From Pseudomonadota bacterium (lineage in GTDB: Bacteria > Pseudomonadota > Alphaproteobacteria > Acetobacterales > Acetobacteraceae): a DNA stretch of 64,000 bases. Within the stretch, counting starts at the first letter, position 1, and the number at the start of each line of letters is the position of its first letter. The notes beneath the pieces were generated by a model. It saw only the letters and a list, made by a program, of their open reading frames with translations, was not told the origin of the DNA and searched no databases. Positions 18,712 to 30,124 of this stretch are shown piece after piece. The stretch is taken from the NCBI GenBank assembly GCA_021849425.1, contig JAJZSY010000011.1, forward strand, positions 1-64,000. The letters run 5' to 3'. The position numbers were made by a program, and so were the translations under genes.

Positions 18712-19193
18712 CGACGATGCAGCGCGCAGATGAGGGTGAAGAGGCGACGTGCGGTGTCGAAATCGAGCAGCACCTTGCCATCGAGCCGGGCCATCACGAG
18801 TTCGGCGCCCTCGTTGTGCAGGCCGCGGCGGCCCATGTCGATCGCCTGGATCCGCGCTTCGCGGCCTTCGGCGACGGCGGCGGCGTAGCTGTCGAGCAGC
18901 ATCTGGTAATCGCGGATCATCGAGCGGAACGGGCCCGGAGCGAGGACGAGGGTTTGCAGCGTTTCGTCGGACTCGTCGCGAATGTCGAAGACGAGCCGGC
19001 CATCCTGCACCGAGAGATGCAGGATGGTCGCGGCGTCGGGATGCGTGGCGAGGGCGAAACGGTTGTCGGCCGCGAGATCGGCGATGGCCTGGTTGCGGTC
19101 GGCCTCCTGCATCGGCGAGAGCACGCCGCCGATCTCCTCGTCGAGCACGACACGTCGCAGACGGCCGCGGATGGCGGACGCGCCGTCAGCCAT
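18705..19193 (-). CDS. UPF0262 family protein
   Basis: A 162-residue cytosolic protein matching UPF0262, an alphaproteobacterial family without known function. Recognisable parts are the N-terminal VVLDEEIGGVLSPMQEADRNQAIADL and the C-terminal region IDMGRRGLHNEGAEL followed by FDTARRLFTLICALH. The ATG at 19193 lies 8 bases inside the end of the DUF983 gene, so the two are co-translated. Its stop codon is the edge of the 24-bp repeat array. Confidence 0.82.
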   Translation of the reverse strand: MADGASAIRGRLRRVVLDEEIGGVLSPMQEADRNQAIADLAADNRFALATHPDAATILHLSVQDGRLVFDIRDESDETLQTLVLAPGPFRSMIRDYQMLLDSYAAAVAEGREARIQAIDMGRRGLHNEGAELVMARLDGKVLLDFDTARRLFTLICALHRRA

Positions 19194-19644
19194 TGCCGGA
19201 CGGCACCACCCTCGGCGCCGGGCGCAGCAGGTTGACCTTGAGCATGATCGCGAGCGTGGCACCCTTGATCGGCCGCATCATCAGCAGGATCAGCGCCAGG
19301 GTCAGCGGCACGAAGATGAACAGCGAGGCGACCCAGCTCATGCCGCCGTCATAGTCGGTGAAGACCATGAGCAGGATGACGATATGCAGCGCGATGACGA
19401 GGGTGAGATAGATCGGCGCGTCGTCGCACGGTACGCGGCCGAGCGGGGCGGCGCAGGACGCACATTCGCGCCGCACCTTGAGATAGCCCTCGAAGGCCGA
19501 GGCCTCGCCGCACGCCGGGCAGCGCATCGACAGACCGCGGCCAAGAGCGACGCCCCAGCCCGGCATGGCGACTTCGTGCTTCGTCCGCCCGCGCGGTGCA
19601 ACCCAGGTGATATCGGTGTCGTCGGCCACGCTCGGATTTCCCAT
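19186..19644 (-). CDS. DUF983 family zinc-ribbon membrane protein
   Basis: A 152-residue protein with a zinc-ribbon-like CPACG...CASC pair (about 42-66) followed by two transmembrane helices (about 78-98 and 104-125), the DUF983 architecture. The function is unknown; in many alphaproteobacteria DUF983 genes lie near cytochrome oxidase genes, but not here. It overlaps the UPF0262 gene by 8 bp. Upstream is a 0.5-kb gap. Confidence 0.85.
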   Translation of the reverse strand: MGNPSVADDTDITWVAPRGRTKHEVAMPGWGVALGRGLSMRCPACGEASAFEGYLKVRRECASCAAPLGRVPCDDAPIYLTLVIALHIVILLMVFTDYDGGMSWVASLFIFVPLTLALILLMMRPIKGATLAIMLKVNLLRPAPRVVPSGNG

Positions 19645-20213
19645 GGCAATGTCCGGAACAATCTCCAGACCTTGACATGATCGACCCGAAGCGACGCGGA
19701 CGCAAGCCTTTCAGCGCCTCGGCAGAGTGGGAATGCGTGGAGCGCAGGACGGAACTCGCATGACGCTCGACAGTCAAGACGATGCGAAACCGCATCGCGT
19801 CATGGAAAAAACGCAAAAAATGGGCACAAGACAAGGAATTGCCGACGCTTTTTGTTGACATCGCATATTCATACGGCCGATAGCGGAAATTGCGTGCGCC
19901 GCGCGATTCGCGTCGCAGAACTGTCGAGAGCCGATCGGTCAAATCGAGTAACGCACGCGAAAGGGAAGGATGGACACTGGCCGCAATGCCGCGAAGCCAG
20001 GCCTCGAAACGACGGGAAGACTGCCTGCACGACGATGACAACCGCGATGGCGTCACCTCGACTAACCGGACATCAACGGACCCGCGCCGCAAAATCCAGC
20101 GAGGTTAGAGCAGCAGAGGCAACGCGGCCCCGCACAGGGCGATTGCGGCCTCCATCATTGTCAAGGGCATGGCTGACCGCGTTACCCGCAACCCCGAGCG
20201 AAGGAACAACCTC
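19645..20213. other. long intergenic region upstream of the histone H1-like gene
   Basis: About 570 bases without a convincing gene. It is less GC-rich than its surroundings, with A-runs near 19805-19820. Short frames on both strands (for example 19852-20217 plus) lack ribosome sites and family resemblance. A TTGACA box at 19855 is the only promoter-like element I can point to. It should hold promoters for both the DUF983 pair and the histone-like gene, and could hide a small RNA. Confidence 0.6.
19855..19884 (+). promoter_or_regulatory. candidate sigma-70 promoter for the histone H1-like gene
   Basis: An exact TTGACA at 19855-19860 is followed after 18 bases by GATAGC, a weak -10. It points towards the histone-like gene 0.3 kb downstream. 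Only the -35 half is convincing. Confidence 0.3.
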
Positions 20214-21191
20214 GTGACCAAGCAAACCGAACCGCGCGCCAAGGCCCTCGCCGTACGCGCCAGCACCAAGACAGCCACCGCGAAAACCGCCGCGAAAGCC
20301 AGGACCGCAACCGCCAAGGGCGCGGCCGCGAAACCGGCGACGAAGGCAAAGCCGAAGTCGATTCCTGCAAAGATCGCAACTCCGAAGGCGGTTGCGAAAA
20401 AATCCGCGGCAGCGCCGAAGACAGTGAAAAGCGCCGCCGCCAAGACGGCGCCAAAAGCGGCTTCCGCCGCGAAGGCGACCGCCGCCAAGGCTTCTGCCAC
20501 GAAAGGGGCGGCGGTGAAGACCGCCAGCGCCAGGGCAGCCACCGCAAAGGCGGCTGCGGGGAAGACCACTGCGAAGGCGACCGCCACGAAGGCGGCATCG
20601 ACGAAAACGGCTGCGACGAAGACGGCTGCGACGAAGACGGCCGCGGCGAAGACAAAGACCAAGACGGCAGCGGGCAAGGCCACGACCGCGAAAGCGGCGC
20701 CGAAGACGGCCGCCGCCAGTGCCAGGACGGCGGCGAAAAAATCCGCCCCCGCCAAGACCGCGACGAAGCCCGCCGCCGTGGCGAAAGCCGGAGCGAAGAC
20801 AGGGGCGAAGACAGGGGCGAAGACAGGGGCGAAATCTGCCGCAAAAACCGCCGCCGGCAAGCCGGGCAGCGCGAAAGTCGCTGCGGCGAAGAGCGTGGTT
20901 GTGAAGGCGACGGCGGCGAAGCCGGCGCCGAAATCGGCCGCGAAGCCCGCGACGAAGACAGGCGGCAAGGCCGCCGCGCCAGCCAAGACGGTGAGCCGCA
21001 CCGCGGCGACGACCCGGAAGACCGCGAATGGCAAACCGACCAGCGCCGCCCGCGCCTTGCCGGACCGGCGCGCCGCGAAGCCGGTTGTCGCACGGCCGTC
21101 GGCAGGACGCACCCGCAAGACCGAGCCCGCGACGCCGGCCGCCCCCCCGGCGCCGGACGTCACCCCGGACGGCGAGGATAGCGGGACCTGA
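20214..21191 (+). CDS. alanine/lysine-rich histone H1-like protein
   Basis: About 325 residues made almost wholly of Ala, Lys, Thr and some Pro, arranged as KTAA/AKPA-type low-complexity repeats like the C-terminal tail of histone H1, Pseudomonas AlgP and Bordetella BpH1. Such proteins bind DNA non-specifically and compact the nucleoid. In-frame tandem repeats are visible: about four 15-base units (20586-20645, TKTAA) and three exact 12-base units (20793-20828, AKTG). I prefer GTG 20214 because AAGGA at 20201-20205 is well spaced; an ATG at 20169 in the same frame would add 15 residues but has no properly spaced site. Confidence 0.82.
   Translation: MTKQTEPRAKALAVRASTKTATAKTAAKARTATAKGAAAKPATKAKPKSIPAKIATPKAVAKKSAAAPKTVKSAAAKTAPKAASAAKATAAKASATKGAAVKTASARAATAKAAAGKTTAKATATKAASTKTAATKTAATKTAAAKTKTKTAAGKATTAKAAPKTAAASARTAAKKSAPAKTATKPAAVAKAGAKTGAKTGAKTGAKSAAKTAAGKPGSAKVAAAKSVVVKATAAKPAPKSAAKPATKTGGKAAAPAKTVSRTAATTRKTANGKPTSAARALPDRRAAKPVVARPSAGRTRKTEPATPAAPPAPDVTPDGEDSGT
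20586..20645 (+). repeat. 15-bp tandem repeat inside the histone H1-like gene
   Basis: Four near-identical 15-base units of the form ACGAAGACGGCTGCG, coding for repeated Thr-Lys-Thr-Ala-Ala. Copy-number change would keep the frame. Confidence 0.8.
20793..20828 (+). repeat. 12-bp tandem repeat inside the histone H1-like gene
   Basis: Three exact copies of GCGAAGACAGGG plus a partial fourth, coding for repeated Ala-Lys-Thr-Gly. Copy-number change would keep the frame. Confidence 0.85.
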
Positions 21192-21237
21192 TAATTGTTG
21201 TTATCGATTGATGATAAATAAATATCGATAAATCACC

Positions 21238-21273
21238 GTATTCCGACCGGGTGAAACCATCCGGTCGGAATAC
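21238..21273. terminator. bidirectional terminator between the histone-like gene and eipB
   Basis: A perfect 13-bp stem (GTATTCCGACCGG at 21238-21250, complement at 21261-21273) with a 10-base loop sits between two convergent genes. On the minus strand it is followed by an AT-rich, T-containing stretch. A second, AT-rich inverted repeat (TTATCGAT at 21201-21208, ATCGATAA at 21224-21231) lies just before it. Confidence 0.7.
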
Positions 21274-21290
21274 GCGGTCGGCTTGCGGAA

Positions 21291-22114
21291 TCAGCCTTTC
21301 GCGGCCATGCCGGCGCGTGACCGGTGGGAGGATGGGCAGGCGTCCTTCAGGATCGTGAGCGAGGTCAGCTTGCCGGTCATCACGAAATTGCCGAAATCGA
21401 GCCGCACATCACGCGAGACGCCGTTGGCGAAATAGCGCATTTGCGTGCGGAAATCCGGCTCGTCGTCCTTTTGGGTGCGAGGCCAGAAGCCGATATCCAC
21501 CAAGGTCGAGGGCAGTTTCGAGAGTCCGGCGAAGCGGTCGCGCCGGGGCTGCCGGTGATCGAGAATGGCGACAAATGTGTGCTCGGCCCCGTGGCTCGAC
21601 GTGCCATCGAACAATGGCGGGTCGATGCCCTGCTTGCCGGCCTCGGCGGCCTGCAGAATGGTGCGGGTGTGCGCCATTGGGAACAATGTTCCGGGCGGCA
21701 GTTTTTCGGTGCGCCCCTGCGGAACGAGATAGGTCACCTCGCCGCCCTTCGGGCCCATCACGGCGGTGCCCTGATCCTGCACCTTCATCGAGGTGCCGTT
21801 GCCCTGGCGGAGCATGAAGGTGAAGCGCCGACCATTCTTCGCCTCCCAGGTATCGTAGTCGCTGACAGTGCGGCTCAGCGTGCCGTCCTGGTTGCGGATC
21901 AGCAAGGTCATTTTCTGGCTGACCGTGTAGGCGCCGCAGGTGTTGCGGACGTCGAACACAAGGCGGCCGGTGGCGCCGGTGACGGAATGGCCGCGGACCT
22001 TGGAAAGCGTCAGCGTGTATCTGGCATTCTGCCCGACCAGATGGATGGGCGCGCCGGCTGAGGCAACGGCGGGAAGGGCAAGTGCGGCGAGCAGGGCCGC
22101 AACGGGCAGAGTTT

Positions 22115-22118
<4 letters not shown>
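21291..22118 (-). CDS. eipB: EipB family cell-envelope protein (DUF1849)
   Basis: A 275-residue periplasmic protein with a signal peptide ending near AVASA-GAP (about 21). The rest matches DUF1849/EipB, a beta-spiral protein needed for envelope integrity in Brucella. Two cysteines, Cys61 (RNTCGAY) and Cys261 (KDACPSS), sit where EipB forms its conserved disulfide. Its ATG overlaps the uvrB stop (4 bp), and it converges with the histone-like gene over a strong hairpin. Confidence 0.85.
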
Positions 22119-24298
<2,180 letters not shown>

Positions 24299-24329
24299 GC
24301 GGATGCGGTCCGGGTTCAGCCGTGCGGGG

Positions 24330-24800
24330 TCAGGACTTCTTCGACTCGACGAGATGCTTCATCTCGTCCATCGCCTCGGAGAAGCGCTTGTTCAGCGTCT
24401 CCACCGCATCGTGGCTGGAGCGCTGGATGAGATCGCCGAGATCGCGCATGTTGGCGACGGCGCTTTCATAGGCGTTCTTGAGCAGCTCGGCCTGTTTCGC
24501 CGCGCGATCCTGCGAGCCGGTCACGGAGGCGAGGCCGCGCAGCTCCTCGGAGAGTTCGGTCATGGTTTTCTGCATGATCTCCATGTGCCGGCGGGCGACC
24601 GCCTGGGCCCCCTCAAGGGCGACGCGATTGGCTTCCGACAGCGCCTCGAGATTGCGGCGATAGGCGGCGAGCACGACCTCGACATCCGCCATGGCGGGAA
24701 GCTTCATCGCGCTGAACGCCTTGGTGAAGTCGAAATCCGGCAGGAAGGATGGCATCGCGCCATGTTCGGCGCCGTGCTTGGATTTGGGGGATTCGGCCAT
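24330..24800 (-). CDS. phasin family protein
   Basis: A 156-residue, almost wholly helical protein of the phasin type that coats polyhydroxyalkanoate granules. After a short linker comes [32 protein letters not shown], the usual phasin start, then the amphipathic [20 protein letters not shown] helix and a coiled-coil C-terminus. I chose the ATG at 24800, preceded by a GGAGAGGAG ribosome site, rather than the longer frame. It implies storage polymer synthesis in this organism, consistent with the 3-hydroxybutyryl-CoA dehydrogenase gene at 35.2 kb. Confidence 0.88.
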   Translation of the reverse strand: MAESPKSKHGAEHGAMPSFLPDFDFTKAFSAMKLPAMADVEVVLAAYRRNLEALSEANRVALEGAQAVARRHMEIMQKTMTELSEELRGLASVTGSQDRAAKQAELLKNAYESAVANMRDLGDLIQRSSHDAVETLNKRFSEAMDEMKHLVESKKS

Positions 24801-24893
24801 GGAACGACTCCTCTCCTTGAGATGGGGCATCGATGAGCGGCAGATCGCGCTGCCGCCATAACTCTAGACCCGGCGCCACGGAATCGCGAGGGC

Positions 24894-25541
24894 TTATATG
24901 CCCTCCGCCGGGTCAGCCGAAAGGTCAGGCTCAGGGGTGAAGCTGGCATCGTCACCGGGGTCGGCGGCGAGCGGGCGGGTGCCGTTGAGCTGGAGGGCGG
25001 CCTGCTCGGCGCGGGTCAGGGCGGTGTCGAGGGCGGCCATCGTCGCCGAGAGATCCTCGCTGTCGTCACGCAGCCAGGCTCGCAAGGTCCAGGCCCAGAC
25101 GGCGAGCAGCCCGCGCTTGCGCAGGGCGCCGCGCAGCCCGGCGGCGGAGACGCCGGCACCTTCCAGCATCCAGCCCATCGAGGCGAGATTGGCGCGGGCG
25201 AGCCAGCAGGCGAGCAGCGGGTCGGTCGGGACATGGCGCAGCAGGGCAATGACGCCGGCGCGATGCTGCTGGAGGAAATCGATGCGGCGCATGACGATGT
25301 CGAACAGCCGGTCGCGCACCGCGCCATCCGATGCCGCACCGTGCAGGGCGTGCATGTCGGCAAGCCGGCCGAAACGGGCGAGGATCATCCCGGTGCAGGC
25401 GAAACTGCGGCGGGCGCGATCAAGATCGAGCCCGCCATGCCGGGCGGCGGCGGCGGCGGTGACCCGGCGCCACCCCTGGCTGGCGCCGAGATCGAAGGCG
25501 GCGGCGACCAGATCCTGTTCGAAACGTTCCGTGCTGCTCAT
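24894..25541 (-). CDS. COQ9-like protein (ubiquinone biosynthesis accessory factor, TetR-like fold)
   Basis: A 215-residue helical protein. The N-terminal part resembles a TetR-type bundle (LVAAAFDLGASQGW...) and the C-terminal part shows the COQ9 pattern WLRDDSEDLSATMAALDTALTRAEQ. COQ9 binds lipids and presents the quinone precursor to COQ7, and coq7 is the next gene upstream on the same strand 70 bp away, which supports the call. A plain TetR-family regulator is the alternative. The acidic C-terminal tail is unusual. Confidence 0.68.
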   Translation of the reverse strand: MSSTERFEQDLVAAAFDLGASQGWRRVTAAAAARHGGLDLDRARRSFACTGMILARFGRLADMHALHGAASDGAVRDRLFDIVMRRIDFLQQHRAGVIALLRHVPTDPLLACWLARANLASMGWMLEGAGVSAAGLRGALRKRGLLAVWAWTLRAWLRDDSEDLSATMAALDTALTRAEQAALQLNGTRPLAADPGDDASFTPEPDLSADPAEGI

Positions 25542-25611
25542 GGGTGCAGATGTAGGATGGCGGGGCCGTGCTGCCAACCGCCCTGCCCCGCCGGCAATGC
25601 CACGCTGCGGA

Positions 25612-26160
25612 TCAGACCCGTTCGCTGATCGCGATCGCGGCGCGGCAGCCGGCGCGGATCGCCCCCGAGAGCAGGCGATAGAACGGCGCCTGCTCCGCCT
25701 CGTTGGCGAGGCCGATGTCGCGGTGTTCCAGCTCTTCCTGGCGGAAGGTCTCGATCGTCGCGGAAAGTTCGGGCTCGGCATCGCCCAGGCGGTCGCGCTG
25801 GGCGGCGTAATGCGCGTCGATGGTTTCCTCGACGGCGACGGTGCAGGCCATCGCGGCGCGCGGGCCCATCGCCGCGGTGGCGGCGCCGAGGGCGAAGCCG
25901 GCGATGCGCCAGAGCGGCAGCAGCGCGGTCGGGCGCACCCGGCGCTCGCCGACCAGGCGGGAGAACGTGTCGAGATGGACCTGCTCCTGCGCCTTCATGT
26001 GGCGCAGCGTGTCGCCATGGCGGCCGCGGCCGAGCACGGCGAGCTGGCCGGCATAGATCTGCTTGGCGCCGAACTCGCCGGCATGGTCGACCCGGATCAT
26101 GCGGGCGATTTCCGCGCGCGGCGGACGATCGCCGGGGAGATAGTCGATGTCTGTGCTCAT
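25612..26160 (-). CDS. coq7: demethoxyubiquinone hydroxylase (Coq7/CLK-1 type di-iron monooxygenase)
   Basis: A 182-residue Coq7 that performs the penultimate hydroxylation of ubiquinone synthesis. The di-iron ligands can be picked out: Glu in HAGEFGAKQIY, Glu and His in MKAQEQVHLDTF, Glu in VAVEETIDAHY and the ELEHRD motif near the C-terminus. The hydrophobic middle helices associate with the membrane. Its ATG overlaps the dsbB stop (4 bp); the COQ9-like gene follows. Confidence 0.95.
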   Translation of the reverse strand: MSTDIDYLPGDRPPRAEIARMIRVDHAGEFGAKQIYAGQLAVLGRGRHGDTLRHMKAQEQVHLDTFSRLVGERRVRPTALLPLWRIAGFALGAATAAMGPRAAMACTVAVEETIDAHYAAQRDRLGDAEPELSATIETFRQEELEHRDIGLANEAEQAPFYRLLSGAIRAGCRAAIAISERV

Positions 26161-26633
26161 GCGTTGCTCCGTTTCTCACGGAAGATATGCGCGCTTGCCG
26201 CCAGCGCCACCACCAGCGACCAGATCAGGTCCATCGTCGCGAAGGACACCGGCAGGAAGGGGATGAGAAACACCGGCGCGTCGCACGAGGCGGAGGGGCG
26301 GAGCGGCAGGTTGGCGCCGAAGGACGGCGGCGGCGCGTTGCATTCCGGCAGCGGGCTCTTCCACCAGTGCTGCTCGGCGCCGACATGGACGAAGGCGATC
26401 GCCACGTTGACGAAGAGCGCGAGGGCGGCGAGGCCGATCAGCACCCGGGCCGGCAGGCGCGGCAGGATCGCCGCGAGGATCCCGAGGGCGGCGGCGATGC
26501 GCCAGGGCCAGCGCTCGATATAGCAGAGCGGGCACGGGATCATCCGCAGCACGTCCTGGGCGAAATAGGCGGTGCCGAGGGCGGCGAAGGCGGCAAGGGC
26601 GAGAAACAGGCCATAACGCCGGTGCGATGTCAT
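26157..26633 (-). CDS. dsbB: disulfide bond formation protein B (DsbB family)
   Basis: A 158-residue inner-membrane protein with four predicted helices. It carries the quinone-proximal CPLC redox pair (about 34-37) and a second periplasmic Cys pair (Cys in PECNAP and SASCDAP). DsbB reoxidises DsbA and passes electrons to ubiquinone, so its coupling with coq7 (4-bp overlap) makes metabolic sense, though this may only reflect gene packing. No dsbA is in the window. Confidence 0.92.
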   Translation of the reverse strand: MTSHRRYGLFLALAAFAALGTAYFAQDVLRMIPCPLCYIERWPWRIAAALGILAAILPRLPARVLIGLAALALFVNVAIAFVHVGAEQHWWKSPLPECNAPPPSFGANLPLRPSASCDAPVFLIPFLPVSFATMDLIWSLVVALAASAHIFREKRSNA

Positions 26634-26727
26634 GCTGCGGATATGCCGGAGGGGCTGGCGGCGCGCAATCCGGCGGGGCGCAGGCCGGGCATCACGATCA
26701 GTGGCGCCGGTGCCCCCGCCGGGCGGT

Positions 26728-27197
<470 letters not shown>

Positions 27198-27201
<4 letters not shown>

Positions 27202-30107
27202 GCTGTGTCTCCTCGTGGATTGGTGATGCCGCGCGGATCGCCGAGATGGCGCACGAAGGACGTGCGGACGACGGCGGCCTGCGCCTCCATCGTGGCGATG
27301 ATCCCGTCGAAATCAAGCGCGCCGGCGGCGGCGAGAATGGGGGCTAGGGCTGATTTCGGAGATTCGGGGCGGGGATCGGCGAGGCCGGTGATGCGGCGCA
27401 TGGCCTGCACGGCGCGATACCAGCGATCGGCCGCGGCGAGCGCGCCGGCCTCGTCGGGGGCGAGCGCGCCGCAGGCTTCGAGGGCCGCGAGCGCCTCGGC
27501 GGTGCGCTGGCGGAACCGCGCGGGCTGGCCGCGGAAATGGACGAGTTGCAGCGCCTCGGCGATGAAGCCGAGCTCCATCATGCCGCCGGCGCGGTGCTTG
27601 AGGTCGAACGGGCCGGCGGGCGGGGCGTCGCGCGCGAGGCGGGCGCGCATCGCCACCGTATCCGCGCGGGTGGTCGCGGGCGGGACATCGCGCGCGAGGG
27701 CGGCGCGGAGTTCGGCATCGACCACCGGCGCGAAACCGCGGGTGGCGGCGAGCACACGCGCGCGGGTCAGCGCCAGGCGTTCCCAGGTCCAGGCTTCCTC
27801 GGCGTGGTAGCGGCGGAAGGCGGCGCGCGAGACGGCGACCGGCCCCTTGTTGCCGGACGGGCGGAGCCGCATGTCGACCGCGTAGATCGCCCCCTCGGCG
27901 CCGGGAGCGGTGATGGCGGCGACCAGCGCGTGCGCGAGGCGCGAGAAATACTGGCTCGGCGGCAGGCGGGCGGCGGCGGCTTCGGGCGGGTGGTCGTAGA
28001 TCAGCATCAGGTCGAGATCGGAGCCGGGCTGCATCTCGCGCGCGCCGACCCGCCCGAGCGCGACGATGGCGAAGCGCCCGCCCCGCACCCGGCCGTGGCG
28101 GGCGGCGAAATCTGCCATCACCCGGGGCAGCAGGGCGGCGAGCGCGGCATCGGCGAGATCGGTCCGCCAGGTCGAGGCCTGATCGGCGTCGATCCGGCGT
28201 TCCAGTGTCGCGACCGCGAGGTGGAATTCCTCGCGCCGGACGAAGCGGCGCAGCGTGTCGAGCGCGGTTTCGAGATCGGCGGCGTCGCGCAGCAGGCGGC
28301 GCAGCGCGGGGCCGGGACGGGTGAAGCGGGCGACCGGGGCGAGCAGCGCATCGAGCGCGCCGGGATGGGTGGCGAGATGATCGGCGAGCGGCGGCGCGGC
28401 GCCGAGAACGGTCGCCAGCCGGTCGAGCAGCGCGGGGTTGTGCTGGAACAGCGAGAGCAGGCTGACGCCGGCGCTCTGGCGTTCCAGCATCCGGTCGAAC
28501 CGGCGGAAGGCGAGATCGGGATCGGGCTGGCCGCCGAGGGCGCGCAGCAGCGCCGGCAGGATGGAATCGAGCAGTTCGCGGGCGCGCGCGGTGCGCAGCG
28601 CCGGCAGCGTGCCGTTGCGCCAGAGCCGGAGCCTGACCGCGAGATGTTGCGGATCGGCGAAGCCGAGCGTCCGCGCCTGCGCGGCGAAGGCGGCGGGGGC
28701 GGCGCCGGACTCGCCGGGATCGGGCGCGCCATCCTCGTCGCGGCCCGGATCGGCGTCGAAGAAATCGGCGAAGAGGGCGTTCACCGTCTCGCAGAGCGCA
28801 TCGAGCCAAGCTGCGAAGCGCGCGGCGTCCGGCATGTTCATGAAGGTGGCGAAGCGGGCGAGGCCGGCCTCGGTCTCGGGCAGGGTGTGGGTCTGGCGAT
28901 CCTCGACCATTTGCAGCCGGTGCTCGATCTGGCGGAGCGCGCGATAGGCGGCGGCGAGGTCGCGCGCGGCGGCGCGCGGCAGGTGGCCAGCGGCGGCGAG
29001 CGCGCGCAGGGCCGGCAGCGTGGCCGGGATGCGCAGCGCCGGCTCGTGCCCGCCCCAGACCAGTTCCAGCGTCTGCACGATGAACTCGATTTCGCGAATG
29101 CCGCCGCGGCCGAGCTTGACGTCGCGCCCGGCGATGCGGCCCGGGGCGTCGCGGCGGCGCTGGTCGATCCGCCGCTTCATCTCGTGGATTTCGGCGACCG
29201 CGGCGAAATCGAGATTGCGGCGCCAGATGAAGGGGCGGATCTGCTCGAGGAAGGACGCGCCGAACGCGCGGTCGCCGGCGACCGGCCGGGCCTTGGAAAA
29301 CGCGGCGCGCTCCCACGTGCGGCCCTGGCTTTCATAGTAGCTGAGGGCGGCGGCGAGGCTTATGACCGGCGGGGTGGCGGCGGGATCGGGGCGCAGGCGC
29401 AGATCGACGCGGAAGACCATGCCATCCGCATCGCGCTCGGTGAGCAGCGGGACGAGATCGCGCGCGAGACGCGCCATGGCGGATTGCGAATCGTCCCGGT
29501 AAACGGAAGATGAAGGATCGAACAGCAGCACGAGGTCGATATCGCTCGAATAGTTCAACTCGCGCGCGCCGAGCTTGCCCATGCCGAGCACAGCGAAGCG
29601 GCTCGCCCGTTCGGGATCGGCCGGATCGGGCAGGCTGATGGTGCCGCGCGCGTGCAGGTGGCGCAGCAGATGGCGCAGCGCGAGGCCGATACTGGCATCG
29701 GCAAGGTCGGACAGCGCGGCGGTCACCTGCTCGACGCTCCAGGCGCCGGAGAGATCGGCCAGCGCGATGGCCAGCGCGGCACGCCGCTTGGCCTCGCGCA
29801 GGGCACGGCCGATCGCGGCGCGGGTGGCGAGCGGGTCGGCATCGCGCAGCAGGGCCAGCGCCTCGGCCATCACGGCGCCGGCGCCCTCGGCGAGCACGCG
29901 CGGCGGGATGTCGGGTTCGCGCAGGGCGAGATGGGCGAGATGCGGGGCGTTGCCGCCGAGACAGTCGAGCAGGGCGCGGCCGGGTGCCGCATCGGCGAAA
30001 TGTCGCGCGGCGGGGCCGATCGCGGCGAAGTCCGCCGCGAACGACGCGGCGGCGCGCGTATCGGCGGGCGGCGGAAATCCGGGGGCCGGCGGCAGGAACT
30101 CGTTCAT
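27198..30107 (-). CDS. glnE: bifunctional glutamine synthetase adenylyltransferase/adenylyl-removing enzyme
   Basis: A 969-residue GlnE that switches glutamine synthetase activity by adding or removing AMP in response to PII and glutamine. Two nucleotidyltransferase cores are visible: MGKLGARELNYSSDIDLVLLFD (about 170-190, the removing half) and LGRVGAREMQPGSDLDLMLIYD (about 690-710, the adenylylating half). Length and layout are normal. Its start codon is only 17 bp from the start of the divergent AsmA-like gene, so one or both promoters must lie in coding sequence. Confidence 0.96.
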
Positions 30108-30124
30108 GCGGCCGGGAGTGTTCG

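Noticed and set aside
18491-18781. A minus-strand frame with repeated THPTRKRA units
   Set aside because: The repeats come from the 24-bp DNA repeat, and the frame overlaps the ends of two real genes.
19349-20092. A 247-residue minus-strand frame across the 19.6-20.1 kb gap
   Set aside because: More than a third of it overlaps the DUF983 gene in another frame, and its gap portion has no motif or ribosome site.
19852-20217. A 121-residue plus-strand frame in the same gap
   Set aside because: No ribosome site or family resemblance, and it runs into the histone-like gene out of frame.
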